Shown here piece by piece: positions 45,798 through 54,406 of a DNA stretch of 64,000 nucleotides. The notes below the pieces were generated by a model that saw only the letters and a list, made by a program, of their open reading frames with translations, was not told the DNA's origin and ran no database searches. Source of the DNA: Aquificaceae bacterium (lineage in GTDB: Bacteria; Aquificota; Aquificia; Aquificales; Aquificaceae). The stretch covers positions 1 to 64,000 of the forward strand of contig JBBFKQ010000003.1 in assembly GCA_037481935.1 (NCBI GenBank), read 5' to 3'. The translations under genes and the position numbers were made by a program. Positions within the stretch are counted from its first letter, which is position 1; each line of letters starts with the position of its first letter.

Positions 45798-46381
45798 AGG
45801 TCAGGCTAACACCAAAGGACGCCCTAATAGTGGTGGACATGCAGAGGGACTTTATGCCGGGGGGTGCCCTTCCTGTGCCAGATGGAGATACCATAGTGCC
45901 AAGGCTAAACGATTACATAAGGCTCTTTTTTGAAAGGGGGCTTCCGGTCTTTTTCACCAGAGACTGGCATCCACAAAATCACATATCCTTCAAGGAGCAG
46001 GGAGGTCTGTGGCCACCTCACTGCGTGCAGGGCACAGAGGGTGCAGGGTTTCACCCAGACCTGTTTATACCCCATGACAACCGCTTTATAATCTCAAAAG
46101 GAACAAGCCCGGATTTTGACGCATACTCTGGCTTTCAGGGCACAGTTTTGCATAGCCTACTGCAGGAGAGAGGTATACGCAGAGTCTTCGTAGGTGGCGT
46201 TGCCACCGATTACTGCGTGAAGAATACGGTGCTGGGAGCTCTAAATTTGGGTTATCAGGCATTTCTACTTCTGGACGGTATAAGAGGCGTGGATGTAAGC
46301 CCGGGAGACTCGGAGAGGGCAATAGAAGAGATGCTCTTCTCGGGTGCCGTGGGGCTGGAACTTCCCCACGTAGCGGACTAA
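45794..46381 (+). CDS. pncA: Nicotinamidase (isochorismatase family)
   Basis: 195 residues. Catalytic triad: aspartate in VVDMQRDFMPGG, lysine in ISKGTSPD, cysteine in GGVATDYCVKNTVLGA. The metal-binding DWHPQNHISF and the WPPHCVQGTEGA segment are specific to PncA-type nicotinamidases. It deaminates nicotinamide to nicotinate for NAD salvage. ATGA overlap with sfsA. Confidence 0.92.
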   Translation: MKVRLTPKDALIVVDMQRDFMPGGALPVPDGDTIVPRLNDYIRLFFERGLPVFFTRDWHPQNHISFKEQGGLWPPHCVQGTEGAGFHPDLFIPHDNRFIISKGTSPDFDAYSGFQGTVLHSLLQERGIRRVFVGGVATDYCVKNTVLGALNLGYQAFLLLDGIRGVDVSPGDSERAIEEMLFSGAVGLELPHVAD

Positions 46382-46388
46382 GGACATT

Positions 46389-46579
46389 CTGAAGGCGTTA
46401 AGGATTCTGACCCCGTGCCTTTACGCTCTGTCGTGCGTGCCTGCCATAGACTACGAGAGAGCCAAAATGCACCCCGTATACATAGAGGACATGAGGGTGG
46501 AGGAGGTCCGTTTCGGGTCAGGAGATGTAACCCACCCTTCAACGCCTGGTGCTACACGGATGTCTATCCCCTCAGGTAA
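46389..46579 (+). pseudogene. Small frameshifted gene, possible lipoprotein
   Basis: One frame from about 46383 reads ALRILTPCLYALSCVPAIDY, then MHPVYIEDMRVEEVRFGSG; a second frame, entered one base short near 46530, reads NPPFNAWCYTDVYPLR and stops at 46577-46579, 21 bases before the convergent hpt end. Joined, they give a roughly 63-residue product with a hydrophobic N-terminus ending in a cysteine, like a weak lipoprotein signal. No ATG is available; CTG 46389 after AAGGA is the best start. A single missing base would explain the break. I recognise no family. It could also be a decayed remnant. Confidence 0.4.
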
Positions 46580-46600
46580 GTCTGTTCGTGGCGCAGGGAG

Positions 46601-47125
46601 CTACTCCACTGCGTATATCCCCCTCAGGTTTCTGCCTTCCTCGTCCCAATCCAGCCCATAGCCTACGAGAAAAAGGTTGGGCACCTCAAAGCCCACAAAG
46701 TCCGCATTAAAATCTACTTTTCTTCTTTCCTTCTTGTCAAGGAGAACACAGGTCTTTATGTCTTTGGCACCCTTGAGCTTGAGTAGCCTGTAGACTTCTG
46801 CAAGGGTGTAGCCTGTATCAAGTATGTCATCCACAAGCAGAACCCTCAGACCTTCTATGTCTCTGTCTAAATCCTTTACCACCTTCACATGCCCTGCGCT
46901 CTCCTGTGATGAGCCATAGCTGGAAACCCACATAAAATCCACCTGCACAGGCAGGTCAAAAGCCCTTATGAGGTCTGCGGTAAAGACAAAGGCTCCCTTC
47001 AAAAGTCCAACCACAAGAAAGGGCTCGGGGTAGTATTTTTCTATAACCGCTGCCAGCTCCTCAACCCTCTGCCTTATCCTTTCCTCTGGTATGAGCAACT
47101 TCAAAGGTTTTCCCTTTATCCTCAT
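46601..47125 (-). CDS. hpt: Hypoxanthine phosphoribosyltransferase
   Basis: 174 residues from ATG 47125, placed 6 bases after GGAGG; the TTG at 47143 lies upstream of that site. The PRPP loop is VLLVDDILDTGYTLAEV, with the GLLKGAFVF and MWVSSYGSS segments before it and a purine-side VDFNADFVGFEVP. It salvages hypoxanthine (and usually guanine) to nucleotides. It overlaps rimI by 65 bases. Confidence 0.93.
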   Translation of the reverse strand: MRIKGKPLKLLIPEERIRQRVEELAAVIEKYYPEPFLVVGLLKGAFVFTADLIRAFDLPVQVDFMWVSSYGSSQESAGHVKVVKDLDRDIEGLRVLLVDDILDTGYTLAEVYRLLKLKGAKDIKTCVLLDKKERRKVDFNADFVGFEVPNLFLVGYGLDWDEEGRNLRGIYAVE

Positions 47126-47561
47126 CCTCTTCCTCCAGCTCAAGCATCATCTGGAAGGCGTTTTCACCGTCCGAGTAGTATTTGTTTCTTTCTGAAACTA
47201 TTTTAAAGCCGAGGGACTGGTAGAGTCTTATTGCCCTTATGTTGGATCTTCTCACATCCAGAAGAATCCTCTGAGCCTTGTCTCTAAAATACTCTACGAG
47301 AAACTCCATAAGCTTTTTACCATAGCCTCTACCCCAGAGGTCTTTCCTTACCGCTATGGACATAAGATTAGCATCATCATAAATCTTCCACACAACTGCA
47401 TAGCCGATTATGGTTCCTCCCTCTTCAAGAACGAATCTGTAAGAGTAGTCAAGCTCAAACTCTCTCTCAAAGGCCTTTCTACTCCATGCATCGGAATTAA
47501 AGCACTCTTCGTTTATCTTCAGCACATGCTCAATGTCTTCTGGTCTCATCTCCCTTATCAT
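47061..47561 (-). CDS. rimI: Ribosomal protein alanine N-acetyltransferase-like GNAT protein
   Basis: 166 residues from ATG 47561 (GTG 47564 adds one residue). It is a GNAT fold: REMRPEDIEHVLKINEECF, acetyl-CoA loop VRKDLWGRGYGKKLMEFL, and the RimI-type ILLDVRRSNIRAIRLYQSLGF and RNKYYSDGENAFQMML. RimI acetylates the N-terminus of ribosomal protein S18; other protein targets are possible. It has an acidic tail that overlaps the hpt start. Confidence 0.85.
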   Translation of the reverse strand: MIREMRPEDIEHVLKINEECFNSDAWSRKAFEREFELDYSYRFVLEEGGTIIGYAVVWKIYDDANLMSIAVRKDLWGRGYGKKLMEFLVEYFRDKAQRILLDVRRSNIRAIRLYQSLGFKIVSERNKYYSDGENAFQMMLELEEEDEDKGKTFEVAHTRGKDKAEG

Positions 47562-47609
47562 CACTATTGACCCTTTTCATGATAACCTCCAAACTTGAAG
47601 CAAAGGAAT

Positions 47610-47615
47610 TATATT
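47610..47615 (+). promoter_or_regulatory. -10 box 7 bases before prfB start
   Basis: TATATT, 7 bases before the prfB ATG, with no Shine-Dalgarno between; an AAAGGA further upstream would lie outside a transcript starting here. Confidence 0.4.
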
Positions 47616-47622
47616 AAAACTT

Positions 47623-48738
47623 ATGCTTGCGGAGGTTAAAAACAAACTGGAGGAGTTGAAGGAGAAGTTAGAAGATACAAGGGTCGTTTTTGACCCTGAG
47701 GCTATGAGGGAAGAGCTAAAGAATATAGACAGGAGTATGGCTTCTGCGGATTTCTGGAACGACCAGGAAAAGGCAAAGGCAATAACTCAGAGAAGGAGGT
47801 GGCTTGAGGAAAACCTCAGGGAGGTTGAGCGGATAGAGAAAACGCTCAAAGATGTAGAAGAGCTGGCTGACGCAACTCAGGAGGGGGACCTTGAAACGGT
47901 GCAGATGCTCCTTGAAGAGCTCCATTCGGTAGAGAAGCCTCTGAAGGAGCTTGAGATAAAAGCCCTTCTTTCAGAGGAGATGGACTCAAAGAATGCCTAC
48001 CTCACAGTTCAGGCAGGCGCGGGTGGCACTGAAGCCTGCGATTGGGCAAACATGCTTCTGAGAATGTATAGACGCTGGGCGGAAAGGCACGGCTATGAGG
48101 TGGAGTTGGTGGACATAAACCCGGACGACGTGGCAGGCATAAAGAGTGCAACCCTCCTGATAAAGGGTCCTTATGCTTACGGATATCTGAAGGGAGAGCA
48201 CGGAGTTCACAGGCTGGTGAGGATTTCCCCTTTTGATGCCAATGCAAGAAGGCACACCTCCTTTGCCAGCGTGAGCGTGGCACCACAGATAGACGAGACC
48301 ATAAACATAGAGATAAGGGAAGAAGACATTGAGATGGAGACCTTCAGGGCAAGTGGTGCGGGCGGTCAGTATGTAAACAAGACAGACACTGCAGTCAGGC
48401 TCAGGCACAAGCCAACGGGCATAGTGGTCTCCTGTCAGCAGGAGAGGTCTCAGCTACAGAACAGGCTGAAAGCCCTTGAGCTACTGAAGGCAAAGCTATA
48501 TCAGCTTGAACTGCAGAAACTTGAGGAGAAGAAAAAGGCACTTGAGGGGGAAAAAACTGACATAGGCTGGGGCTATCAGATAAGGTCCTATGTATTCCAG
48601 CCCTACCAGCTTGTTAAGGACCTGAGAACGGGCCTTGAAGTTGGCAACGTCTCCGCGGTGATGGATGGAGAAATAGACCCCTTCATAGAGGAGTATCTCA
48701 GGTGGAGAGCAAGGGAAAGGGCAGAGGCTACCTCTTAA
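47623..48738 (+). CDS. prfB: Peptide chain release factor 2
   Basis: 371 residues. The stop-codon recognition tripeptide SPF occurs in [14 protein letters not shown], identifying RF2 (UGA/UAA), and the catalytic loop is [13 protein letters not shown]. The N-terminal coiled region is continuous in one frame, so the programmed +1 frameshift found in many prfB genes is absent. Its 3' end overlaps the hydrogenase beta gene by 37 bases, so the two may be co-expressed. Confidence 0.95.
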   Translation: MLAEVKNKLEELKEKLEDTRVVFDPEAMREELKNIDRSMASADFWNDQEKAKAITQRRRWLEENLREVERIEKTLKDVEELADATQEGDLETVQMLLEELHSVEKPLKELEIKALLSEEMDSKNAYLTVQAGAGGTEACDWANMLLRMYRRWAERHGYEVELVDINPDDVAGIKSATLLIKGPYAYGYLKGEHGVHRLVRISPFDANARRHTSFASVSVAPQIDETINIEIREEDIEMETFRASGAGGQYVNKTDTAVRLRHKPTGIVVSCQQERSQLQNRLKALELLKAKLYQLELQKLEEKKKALEGEKTDIGWGYQIRSYVFQPYQLVKDLRTGLEVGNVSAVMDGEIDPFIEEYLRWRARERAEATS

Positions 48739-49817
48739 GCCTTGAGGGACTGGAGGAGCTCTTTGAGAGACTTAAGAAAGCTTACAGGGTCATAGCCCCC
48801 GAGCTCGGGGAAGGAGTAATAGTCTTTTCAGAGGTTGACCGCTTTGAAAGACTTCCTCTGGGCTACAGGAATGTAGAAGGGCCCGGCTTTTATGCCCTTG
48901 AGAAGGCTCAGGGCTACTTTACCTACACCCATCCCTACAACTCCCCCAGGAGCTTTCTCCATCCTCCCGAGCTCACCCTCATGAGGGTGAGAAGAGAAAA
49001 TGGAAGGCTTGCCTTTGAGACAAGCCTGCCTGAGGGAAAACTCTGCCTCTTTGATGTGAGAGCCTGTGACCTTTCAGCTCTGAAGGTGCTGGACTTGGTC
49101 TTTCTCCACAAAAATCCCCACCCCGACCCTTACTATGCCAGCCTCAGAAAGGACCTTTTTGTTGTTGCGGTAAACTGCACATACGCCACTGCCACATGCT
49201 TCTGTACCACAATGGGAACGGGTCCTGAGGTAAAGGAGGGCTACGACCTTCTCATAACGGAGCTTCGGGAGGGCTTTCTCCTTGAGGCAGGCTCTGAGAG
49301 GGGCGATAAAATCCTTGCCTCTGTTGAGAGAAAAATACCGGCTGAGGATAGACACTTTGAGGAGAAAAAAGAAAGGCTCAGGAAAACTGAAGACATGATG
49401 AAAATCCACTTTGAAAGAGAAGGTCTCCCACAGAGGCTATACGGCAGGATGGAGTCTGTATACTGGGAGCATACAGAAAGGCGATGTCTTGCCTGCACAT
49501 CCTGCACGCAGGCATGCCCCACATGTTTTTGCTTTGACATACTTGAAAAGAATGACCTAAAGCTCAGAGAGAGCCAGAGAGTAAGGGTCTGGGATTCGTG
49601 CTTTTCACCTTCCTTTGCCACAGTCCACCGCTTTAACCTCAGGCAGAGCGTTCACTCCCGCTACAGGCAGTGGCTCATGCACAAGTTCGCCTACTGGATG
49701 GACCAGTTTGAAACCTTTGGCTGTGTGGGATGCGGAAGGTGCATAACATGGTGTCCTGTGGGCATAGATGTGAGAGAGGAGGTAAGAAGGGTGGTGGATG
49801 AAAATCAGGTTCAGTGA
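48702..49817 (+). CDS. hydB: Group 3b [NiFe] hydrogenase beta subunit (HydB)
   Basis: 371 residues from GTG 48702. Two C-terminal [4Fe-4S] motifs are visible: [14 protein letters not shown] and [16 protein letters not shown]. The N-terminal half ([29 protein letters not shown]) matches the sulfhydrogenase/hydrogenase 4Fe-4S beta family. It relays electrons between the small subunit and the flavin subunit. It is the first gene of a B-G-D-A set as in Pyrococcus, except that two small genes separate it from G. Confidence 0.92.
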   Translation: MESKGKGRGYLLSLEGLEELFERLKKAYRVIAPELGEGVIVFSEVDRFERLPLGYRNVEGPGFYALEKAQGYFTYTHPYNSPRSFLHPPELTLMRVRRENGRLAFETSLPEGKLCLFDVRACDLSALKVLDLVFLHKNPHPDPYYASLRKDLFVVAVNCTYATATCFCTTMGTGPEVKEGYDLLITELREGFLLEAGSERGDKILASVERKIPAEDRHFEEKKERLRKTEDMMKIHFEREGLPQRLYGRMESVYWEHTERRCLACTSCTQACPTCFCFDILEKNDLKLRESQRVRVWDSCFSPSFATVHRFNLRQSVHSRYRQWLMHKFAYWMDQFETFGCVGCGRCITWCPVGIDVREEVRRVVDENQVQ

Positions 49818-50052
49818 ACAATTTTTGAAAGATGCGTGGAGAGAAAGAGGCAGCTTCATGATAAGTAAAGGGGTCACCTTAGAGAAAATTGTGGAATACG
49901 CCATTGAACCCGATTACATAATTCAGGACCCCAAGTATGTAAATAGACAGTGGAGAATAAAGAAAGTTGCTGGAAGGTGTTTAAAGATTGTCACAGAAAG
50001 CTCTGACGATATATTAATAGTGGTTACCGTATTTTTTTTGATAGAAGTTTAA
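49798..50052 (+). CDS. DUF4258-like putative toxin, C-terminus altered by a T8 tract
   Basis: 84 residues in the continuous frame. The body ([53 protein letters not shown]) resembles DUF4258 proteins, often found paired with small DUF2283 partners in toxin-antitoxin-like loci. At 50032-50039 a run of eight T leads to FFLIEV and a stop. Shifting by the homopolymer (six or nine T) instead gives FFDRSLRRKGLCE with a stop at 50075, an ending that looks more like relatives. It overlaps hydB by 20 bases. Confidence 0.65.
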   Translation: MKIRFSEQFLKDAWRERGSFMISKGVTLEKIVEYAIEPDYIIQDPKYVNRQWRIKKVAGRCLKIVTESSDDILIVVTVFFLIEV

Positions 50053-50065
50053 GGAGAAAGGGGTT

Positions 50066-50275
50066 ATGCGAATAGCCTACCATCGTGATGTTGACGTGCT
50101 TTACATAAAGTTAAGGGACAGACCTGCAATTGACAGCGAACATATTGAAGAGATGGGGATTGTCCTGGACTACGATGAGCACAACCAGGTTGTGGGAATA
50201 GAAATATGGGGATGGTCAGAGAGACAGAAAAAAGGTGAGGAACTGAACATACCCCTTGAAGTAAGAGAATGTTGA
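50066..50275 (+). CDS. DUF2283 protein, putative partner of the DUF4258 gene
   Basis: 69 residues. The DUF2283 fold reads AYHRDVDVLYIKLRDRP, MGIVLDYDEHNQVVGIEIWG. AAGGAG and AGGGG precede the ATG. These proteins are small beta-rich partners of DUF4258-like toxins; whether this one neutralises its neighbour is inference. It overlaps the hydrogenase gamma gene by 7 bases, so it is embedded in the hydrogenase operon. A second, unpaired DUF2283 gene is at 54407. Confidence 0.75.
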   Translation: MRIAYHRDVDVLYIKLRDRPAIDSEHIEEMGIVLDYDEHNQVVGIEIWGWSERQKKGEELNIPLEVREC

Positions 50276-51069
50276 TGATTATAAACACATACACCCTTAA
50301 GGCAGGAGAGGTTCTCAGGGTCATAAAAGAATGCGAGGGAGTCTACACCTTTTATGTAGAGGCACGGGAGAGGGCGCTTCCTGGACAATACAACATGCTC
50401 TACGCCTTTGGTATGGGGGAGGCACCCATCACCATAGCAAGCAAGGTCGACAACTATGTGGTGCACACGGTTAGAGCGGTGGGTGATGTGACAAGACATA
50501 TAGACCAGCTAAAAGAAGGCGACCTTCTCTACTGGAGAGGTCCATATGGAAACAGGTGGAACCTTGAAGAGGCTTATGGTAAGACCCTCCTGATACTTTC
50601 TGGGGGTCTCGGGCTTGCTGCCACAAGATGGGTCTTTGAGGAGGCCATGAAGGCGCCGGTGAAAAGGCTCGTGCACCTTTATGGTTCAAAGGATTATGAC
50701 AGTCTTTTATACAGATACCTCTACGAGGAGTGGAGCTCGGGGGCAGAGTTTCACATAACCCTTGACAGACCAGACCCCAGATGGAAAGGAAGAGTTGGGC
50801 TCATAACAGAGCTTATCAGGGAGGTAGAGCTTGACAGGGATACTGTGGTTTTTGTCTGCGGACCCGACCCCATGGTAAAAGCCTGCGTGGGGGTGCTTCA
50901 GGAAAAGGGCGTTCCCCTCAGCAACATATACGCCTCCCTTGAGAGGCACATGAAGTGCTCCGTGGGAACATGTGGGCATTGCATGATAGGTCCTTATTTT
51001 GTCTGCAAGGACGGTCCCATATTCAGGTATGACCTTATAAGGGAATACTTTGAGAGGAAAGAGGTATGA
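50269..51069 (+). CDS. hydG: Group 3b hydrogenase gamma subunit, FAD/NAD(P)-binding (HydG)
   Basis: 266 residues of the ferredoxin-NADP reductase/PyrK-like family. An FAD-binding barrel comes first (about 10-100), then an NAD(P)-binding domain with LLILSGGLGLAATRW and VFVCGPDPMVKACV. A C-terminal [2Fe-2S] set (CSVGTCGHC..PYFVC) completes it. It exchanges electrons with NAD(P)H. Start ATG 50269 overlaps the DUF2283 stop; ATG 50275 is possible. Not to be confused with the radical SAM HydG of [FeFe] hydrogenase maturation. Confidence 0.92.
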   Translation: MLMIINTYTLKAGEVLRVIKECEGVYTFYVEARERALPGQYNMLYAFGMGEAPITIASKVDNYVVHTVRAVGDVTRHIDQLKEGDLLYWRGPYGNRWNLEEAYGKTLLILSGGLGLAATRWVFEEAMKAPVKRLVHLYGSKDYDSLLYRYLYEEWSSGAEFHITLDRPDPRWKGRVGLITELIREVELDRDTVVFVCGPDPMVKACVGVLQEKGVPLSNIYASLERHMKCSVGTCGHCMIGPYFVCKDGPIFRYDLIREYFERKEV

Positions 51070-51809
51070 GGGTAGGAGTTTTCAAGTTTTCCTCTTGCGA
51101 TGGCTGTCAGCTTGCCTTCTTTGAGCTGGAGGAGGAGCTATTGACACTCTCAGAGGTGCTGAGCATAGACTATTTCCTTGAGGCGAGCTCCTCAAACAGG
51201 TGGGGAAAGTTTGACCTTGTCTTCGTTGAGGGTTCTGTTTCCACGCCCGAGGAGGAAGAGAGGATAAGGAGGATAAGGGAAAATTCAAAATTCCTTGTTG
51301 CCATAGGAGCCTGTGCAGTCTCGGGAGGCATTCAGTCTGCAAGAAACTTTCAGGACTTTCCAGAGCTATACTCTTCTGTCTATTCTCAGAGATACGATGT
51401 CAATCCGCATTCAAAACCCATTTCTGACTTTGTAAGGGTGGACCTTGAGATTAGAGGGTGTCCAATAAACAGAGAATCTCTAAGAGAAGTCGTAGTTGCC
51501 CTCCTGCATGGCAGGACTCCACAGCTTCCTTCTTATCCCCTCTGTCTTGAGTGCAAGAGAAGGGGAAACCCCTGCGTGGTGGTTGCTTACGGGCTCCTTT
51601 GCCTTGGACCTGTTACGGTAGCTGGATGCGGGGCCCTCTGCCCCAGCTACAAAAGGGGATGTTACGGCTGTTATGGTCCTGTGGAAAAGCCTGACCTTCA
51701 GGCTCTTCTGGAGGGCTACCGCAGGCTGGGGCTTTCTGAAGAAACCCTAAGAGAGCTTCTACAGGTCTCCTTCAACGGCTACAATAAGAGCATAAGGGAA
51801 TGGCTATGA
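51066..51809 (+). CDS. hydD: Group 3b [NiFe] hydrogenase small (delta) subunit (HydD)
   Basis: 247 residues. The proximal cluster is built from SSCDGC, GACAVSGG and RGCPINRESL. Additional cysteines in CLECKRRGNPC, CGALCP and CYGCYGP can hold two further [4Fe-4S] clusters. There is no signal peptide or Tat motif, so the enzyme is cytoplasmic. ATGA overlap with the gamma gene and 10-base overlap with the large-subunit gene. Confidence 0.93.
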   Translation: MRVGVFKFSSCDGCQLAFFELEEELLTLSEVLSIDYFLEASSSNRWGKFDLVFVEGSVSTPEEEERIRRIRENSKFLVAIGACAVSGGIQSARNFQDFPELYSSVYSQRYDVNPHSKPISDFVRVDLEIRGCPINRESLREVVVALLHGRTPQLPSYPLCLECKRRGNPCVVVAYGLLCLGPVTVAGCGALCPSYKRGCYGCYGPVEKPDLQALLEGYRRLGLSEETLRELLQVSFNGYNKSIREWL

Positions 51810-53077
51810 AGGTCCGGATTGATGCACTCACCAGAGTGGAAGGAGAAGGAAGCCTTGAGGTATTCCTGAGAAATGGGAGGCCAGAGAGCCTGAGGCTTTC
51901 CATCTACGAGCCTCCTAGGTTCATAGAGGGTATCCTCAGGGGCAAGCCCTATTATGTGATACCTGACATTACTGCACGTATATGTGGTATATGCCCCGTT
52001 GCCTATCAGATGAGCGGTGTCCAGGCAGTGGAAGATGCCTTTGGTGTGAAAATTCCTGAGGATGTGGAAAAGGTGAGAAGGCTCATGTATTTTGGCGAGT
52101 GGATTCAGAGCCATGCCCTTCATGTCTTTTTCCTTCATCTTCCTGACTTTTTCAGAGTCCCTTCTGTCCTTGAACTTTCAAAGGTAGACAGAGAGCTTGT
52201 GCTTGCAGGTATGGAAATAAAGCGGGCGGGTAGTCTTATAATCCAGACCCTTGGTGGCAGGACCTCCCATCCCGTTTCCGTAGTGCCGGGAGGCTTCAGC
52301 CATCTTCCAGAGAGCCTGACATCCCTGAAGGAAGTCCTGGAAAAAGCCCTTGATAAGGCTATGTGGGCTACAGAAAGGCTTGCAGAGCTACACTTTCCAG
52401 AGCTTGAGCTCTCAAATGTGCTCTTTGTCTCACTCCTTGAGGAGGACTATCCCATCCTCAAGGGAAACATACACCTTGAGGGAGAGAGGATAAGCCCCAG
52501 GGATTTTAAGGACTTCTTTGTGGAGTTTGAAGTTCCCTACTCCACCGCCAAGCATGCCATGACGAAGGATGGAAAGGTGTATGTGGTGGGTCCTCTTTCA
52601 CGCTTCAACAACGCCTTTGAAAGGCTTTCAACCCTTGCAAGGGAGATGGCTACAAAAGTGGGACTTGAGCCCCCAGTAAGGAATCCCTACAGGAGCCTCC
52701 TTGTGAGAATGATAGAGTTGGTGCACTCTCTGGAAAGAGCTGTCCATATGGTAAGGGAATACAGAAGACCCGAAGTAACGAGGGTTAAAGTAGTGCCAAA
52801 AAGCTCTGAAGGCTACGGAGTTTCTGAGGCTCCGAGGGGCATTCTCTGGCACCATTACGCCTTTGACGAGGAGGGCAGGATTCTCAGTGCGGACATAGTG
52901 CCACCCACATCCCAGAACCAGAGAGTCATGGAGCTTGTGCTCTGGGAGTTCATAAGAAGACAGGATAGCCCCACAGAAGAGCTCCTCAGAGACCAGGCAG
53001 AGCCCATAATAAGAAGCTTTGACCCATGCATATCCTGTGCCACCCATTTTCTGAGGGTAAACCTGAAGTATGCTTAA
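51800..53077 (+). CDS. hydA: Group 3b [NiFe] hydrogenase large (alpha) subunit (HydA)
   Basis: 425 residues. The two Ni-binding CxxC pairs are present: RICGICPVAYQMSG (near residue 58) and the C-terminal DPCISCATHF. Only about nine residues follow the final histidine, a short extension of the kind removed by a maturation protease. It holds the NiFe(CN)2CO site for reversible H2 activation coupled to NAD(P)(H); some family members also reduce polysulfide. Maturation genes (hyp, protease) are not in the window. Confidence 0.94.
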   Translation: MAMKVRIDALTRVEGEGSLEVFLRNGRPESLRLSIYEPPRFIEGILRGKPYYVIPDITARICGICPVAYQMSGVQAVEDAFGVKIPEDVEKVRRLMYFGEWIQSHALHVFFLHLPDFFRVPSVLELSKVDRELVLAGMEIKRAGSLIIQTLGGRTSHPVSVVPGGFSHLPESLTSLKEVLEKALDKAMWATERLAELHFPELELSNVLFVSLLEEDYPILKGNIHLEGERISPRDFKDFFVEFEVPYSTAKHAMTKDGKVYVVGPLSRFNNAFERLSTLAREMATKVGLEPPVRNPYRSLLVRMIELVHSLERAVHMVREYRRPEVTRVKVVPKSSEGYGVSEAPRGILWHHYAFDEEGRILSADIVPPTSQNQRVMELVLWEFIRRQDSPTEELLRDQAEPIIRSFDPCISCATHFLRVNLKYA

Positions 53078-53759
53078 AAGCCTTATCTGGCTTGAAGAGC
53101 TCCCCTCTACGCAGGACTTTTTAAAGGAAAAGAATTTTCCCGAGGGCACGGTGGTGGTAGCAAACAGGCAGACCTCCGGTCGGGGAAGACTGGGCAGAAG
53201 CTGGCACTCCCCAGAGGGTGGTCTATACTTTAGCCTTTCACTTCCGGTGGGAATAAGGGATGAGATGACCCTTCCCCTCGTGGTTGCCCACTCCGTTGCC
53301 CACTATCTGAAAAAGCTTGGCTTTATGCCTGCCATAAAGTGGGTCAACGATGTTTATGTGGGTGGCAAAAAGGTCTGTGGCGTGCTGACAGAGAGGCTCA
53401 GAGAAAGGATATTGCTGGGTGTGGGAATAAATCTCAATCAGGAGAGCTTTCCAGAGTGGATTGATGGGGCATCCCTCAGGATGCTTTCCGGGAAGACCTA
53501 CCAAAGAGTGGATTTTCTCCTAGAACTTCTCACTTATTTAGAGGGGGACCTGAAGAGGCTTCAGCAAGAGGGTTTTGGAGCCTTCAGGAAAGAGATAGAG
53601 GAGAGGCTGCTTTTTAAAGAGAGCGAGGTGATTCTCTACACGCCAGAGCCTCTTGTAGGCATACTGCAGGGGATTGGGGAAGATGGAAGCCTTCTGCTCC
53701 AGACACAGGATGGTCTGAAGTCTTTCAGCGTGGGTGAAATTACCCTGAGAGCCTTTTGA
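53070..53759 (+). CDS. birA: Biotin--[acetyl-CoA-carboxylase] ligase
   Basis: 229 residues. The biotinoyl-AMP loop is TSGRGRLGRSWHSPEGG, followed by KWVNDVYVGGKKVCGVLTE and GVGINLNQ, then a C-terminal SH3-like domain. No N-terminal helix-turn-helix is present, so it is a monofunctional ligase and not a biotin repressor. It modifies the carrier proteins of biotin carboxylases such as AccC. It overlaps hydA by 8 bases. Confidence 0.94.
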   Translation: MLKSLIWLEELPSTQDFLKEKNFPEGTVVVANRQTSGRGRLGRSWHSPEGGLYFSLSLPVGIRDEMTLPLVVAHSVAHYLKKLGFMPAIKWVNDVYVGGKKVCGVLTERLRERILLGVGINLNQESFPEWIDGASLRMLSGKTYQRVDFLLELLTYLEGDLKRLQQEGFGAFRKEIEERLLFKESEVILYTPEPLVGILQGIGEDGSLLLQTQDGLKSFSVGEITLRAF

Positions 53760-53762
53760 TGC

Positions 53763-53768
53763 TATACT
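53763..53768 (+). promoter_or_regulatory. -10 box 6 bases before hisG start
   Basis: TATACT, 6 bases before the hisG ATG, directly after the birA stop. No Shine-Dalgarno precedes the ATG, so hisG is probably leaderless and separate from the hydrogenase operon. Confidence 0.45.
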
Positions 53769-53774
53769 AAAGCC

Positions 53775-54380
53775 ATGCTGAGAATAGCCCTACCAAAAGG
53801 CAGGCTCTTTGAGGAAAGCCTGGAGCTCTTCCTGAAGAGAGGAATAATAGACAGGGGCTTTGAGGAGGGAAGAAGGCTCAGCGTAAGGGTGGGAGGATAC
53901 GAGTTTCTTCTTGTAAAGCCATCAGATGTGCCCGTCTACGTGGAAAACGGGGTGGCTGACCTTGGCGTGGTGGGCAGAGATGTGCTCCTTGAGAAAAAGC
54001 CAGACCTGTATGTGCTCCTTGACCTTGGCATAGGCTTCTGCAAGATTGTGGTGGCAGGAAAGGAGGAAGGCAGAGAAAGATACCTGAAAAGCTCTTACCT
54101 CAAGGTAGCTACCAAGTATCCACGCATCACTCAGGAGTTTTTCTCAGAAAAGGGCGTGAGATGTAAGGTAATTCCACTGAGTGGCTCTGTAGAACTGGCT
54201 CCCATCATGGGACTTTCCGACTTTATAGTGGACCTTGTGCAGACGGGAAGGACTCTGAAGGAAAACAACCTAGTGGTTGTGGAAGAGATAACCACATCCA
54301 CTGCCATGCTTGTTTGCAACAGGGCAAGCTACAGAAACATGCGGGAGGAGGTGATGGAAATCTTAGAAAAGCTCTTGTAA
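53775..54380 (+). CDS. hisG: ATP phosphoribosyltransferase, short form
   Basis: 201 residues: the HisGS catalytic core without the C-terminal regulatory domain. IALPKGRLFEESLELF, the VGRDVL segment and the PRPP loop DFIVDLVQTGRTLKENNL are visible. Short HisG enzymes work with HisZ, a HisS paralogue, as the regulatory subunit; the hisS at 24028 is a genuine synthetase and hisZ must be elsewhere. First step of histidine synthesis. Confidence 0.94.
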   Translation: MLRIALPKGRLFEESLELFLKRGIIDRGFEEGRRLSVRVGGYEFLLVKPSDVPVYVENGVADLGVVGRDVLLEKKPDLYVLLDLGIGFCKIVVAGKEEGRERYLKSSYLKVATKYPRITQEFFSEKGVRCKVIPLSGSVELAPIMGLSDFIVDLVQTGRTLKENNLVVVEEITTSTAMLVCNRASYRNMREEVMEILEKLL

Positions 54381-54406
54381 ATGCACATGGAATAGAATAA
54401 ATTCAG

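Noticed and set aside
47623-47720. Programmed +1 frameshift in prfB
   Set aside because: The RF2 N-terminal helices are read in one continuous frame and no in-frame TGA with an upstream Shine-Dalgarno is present.
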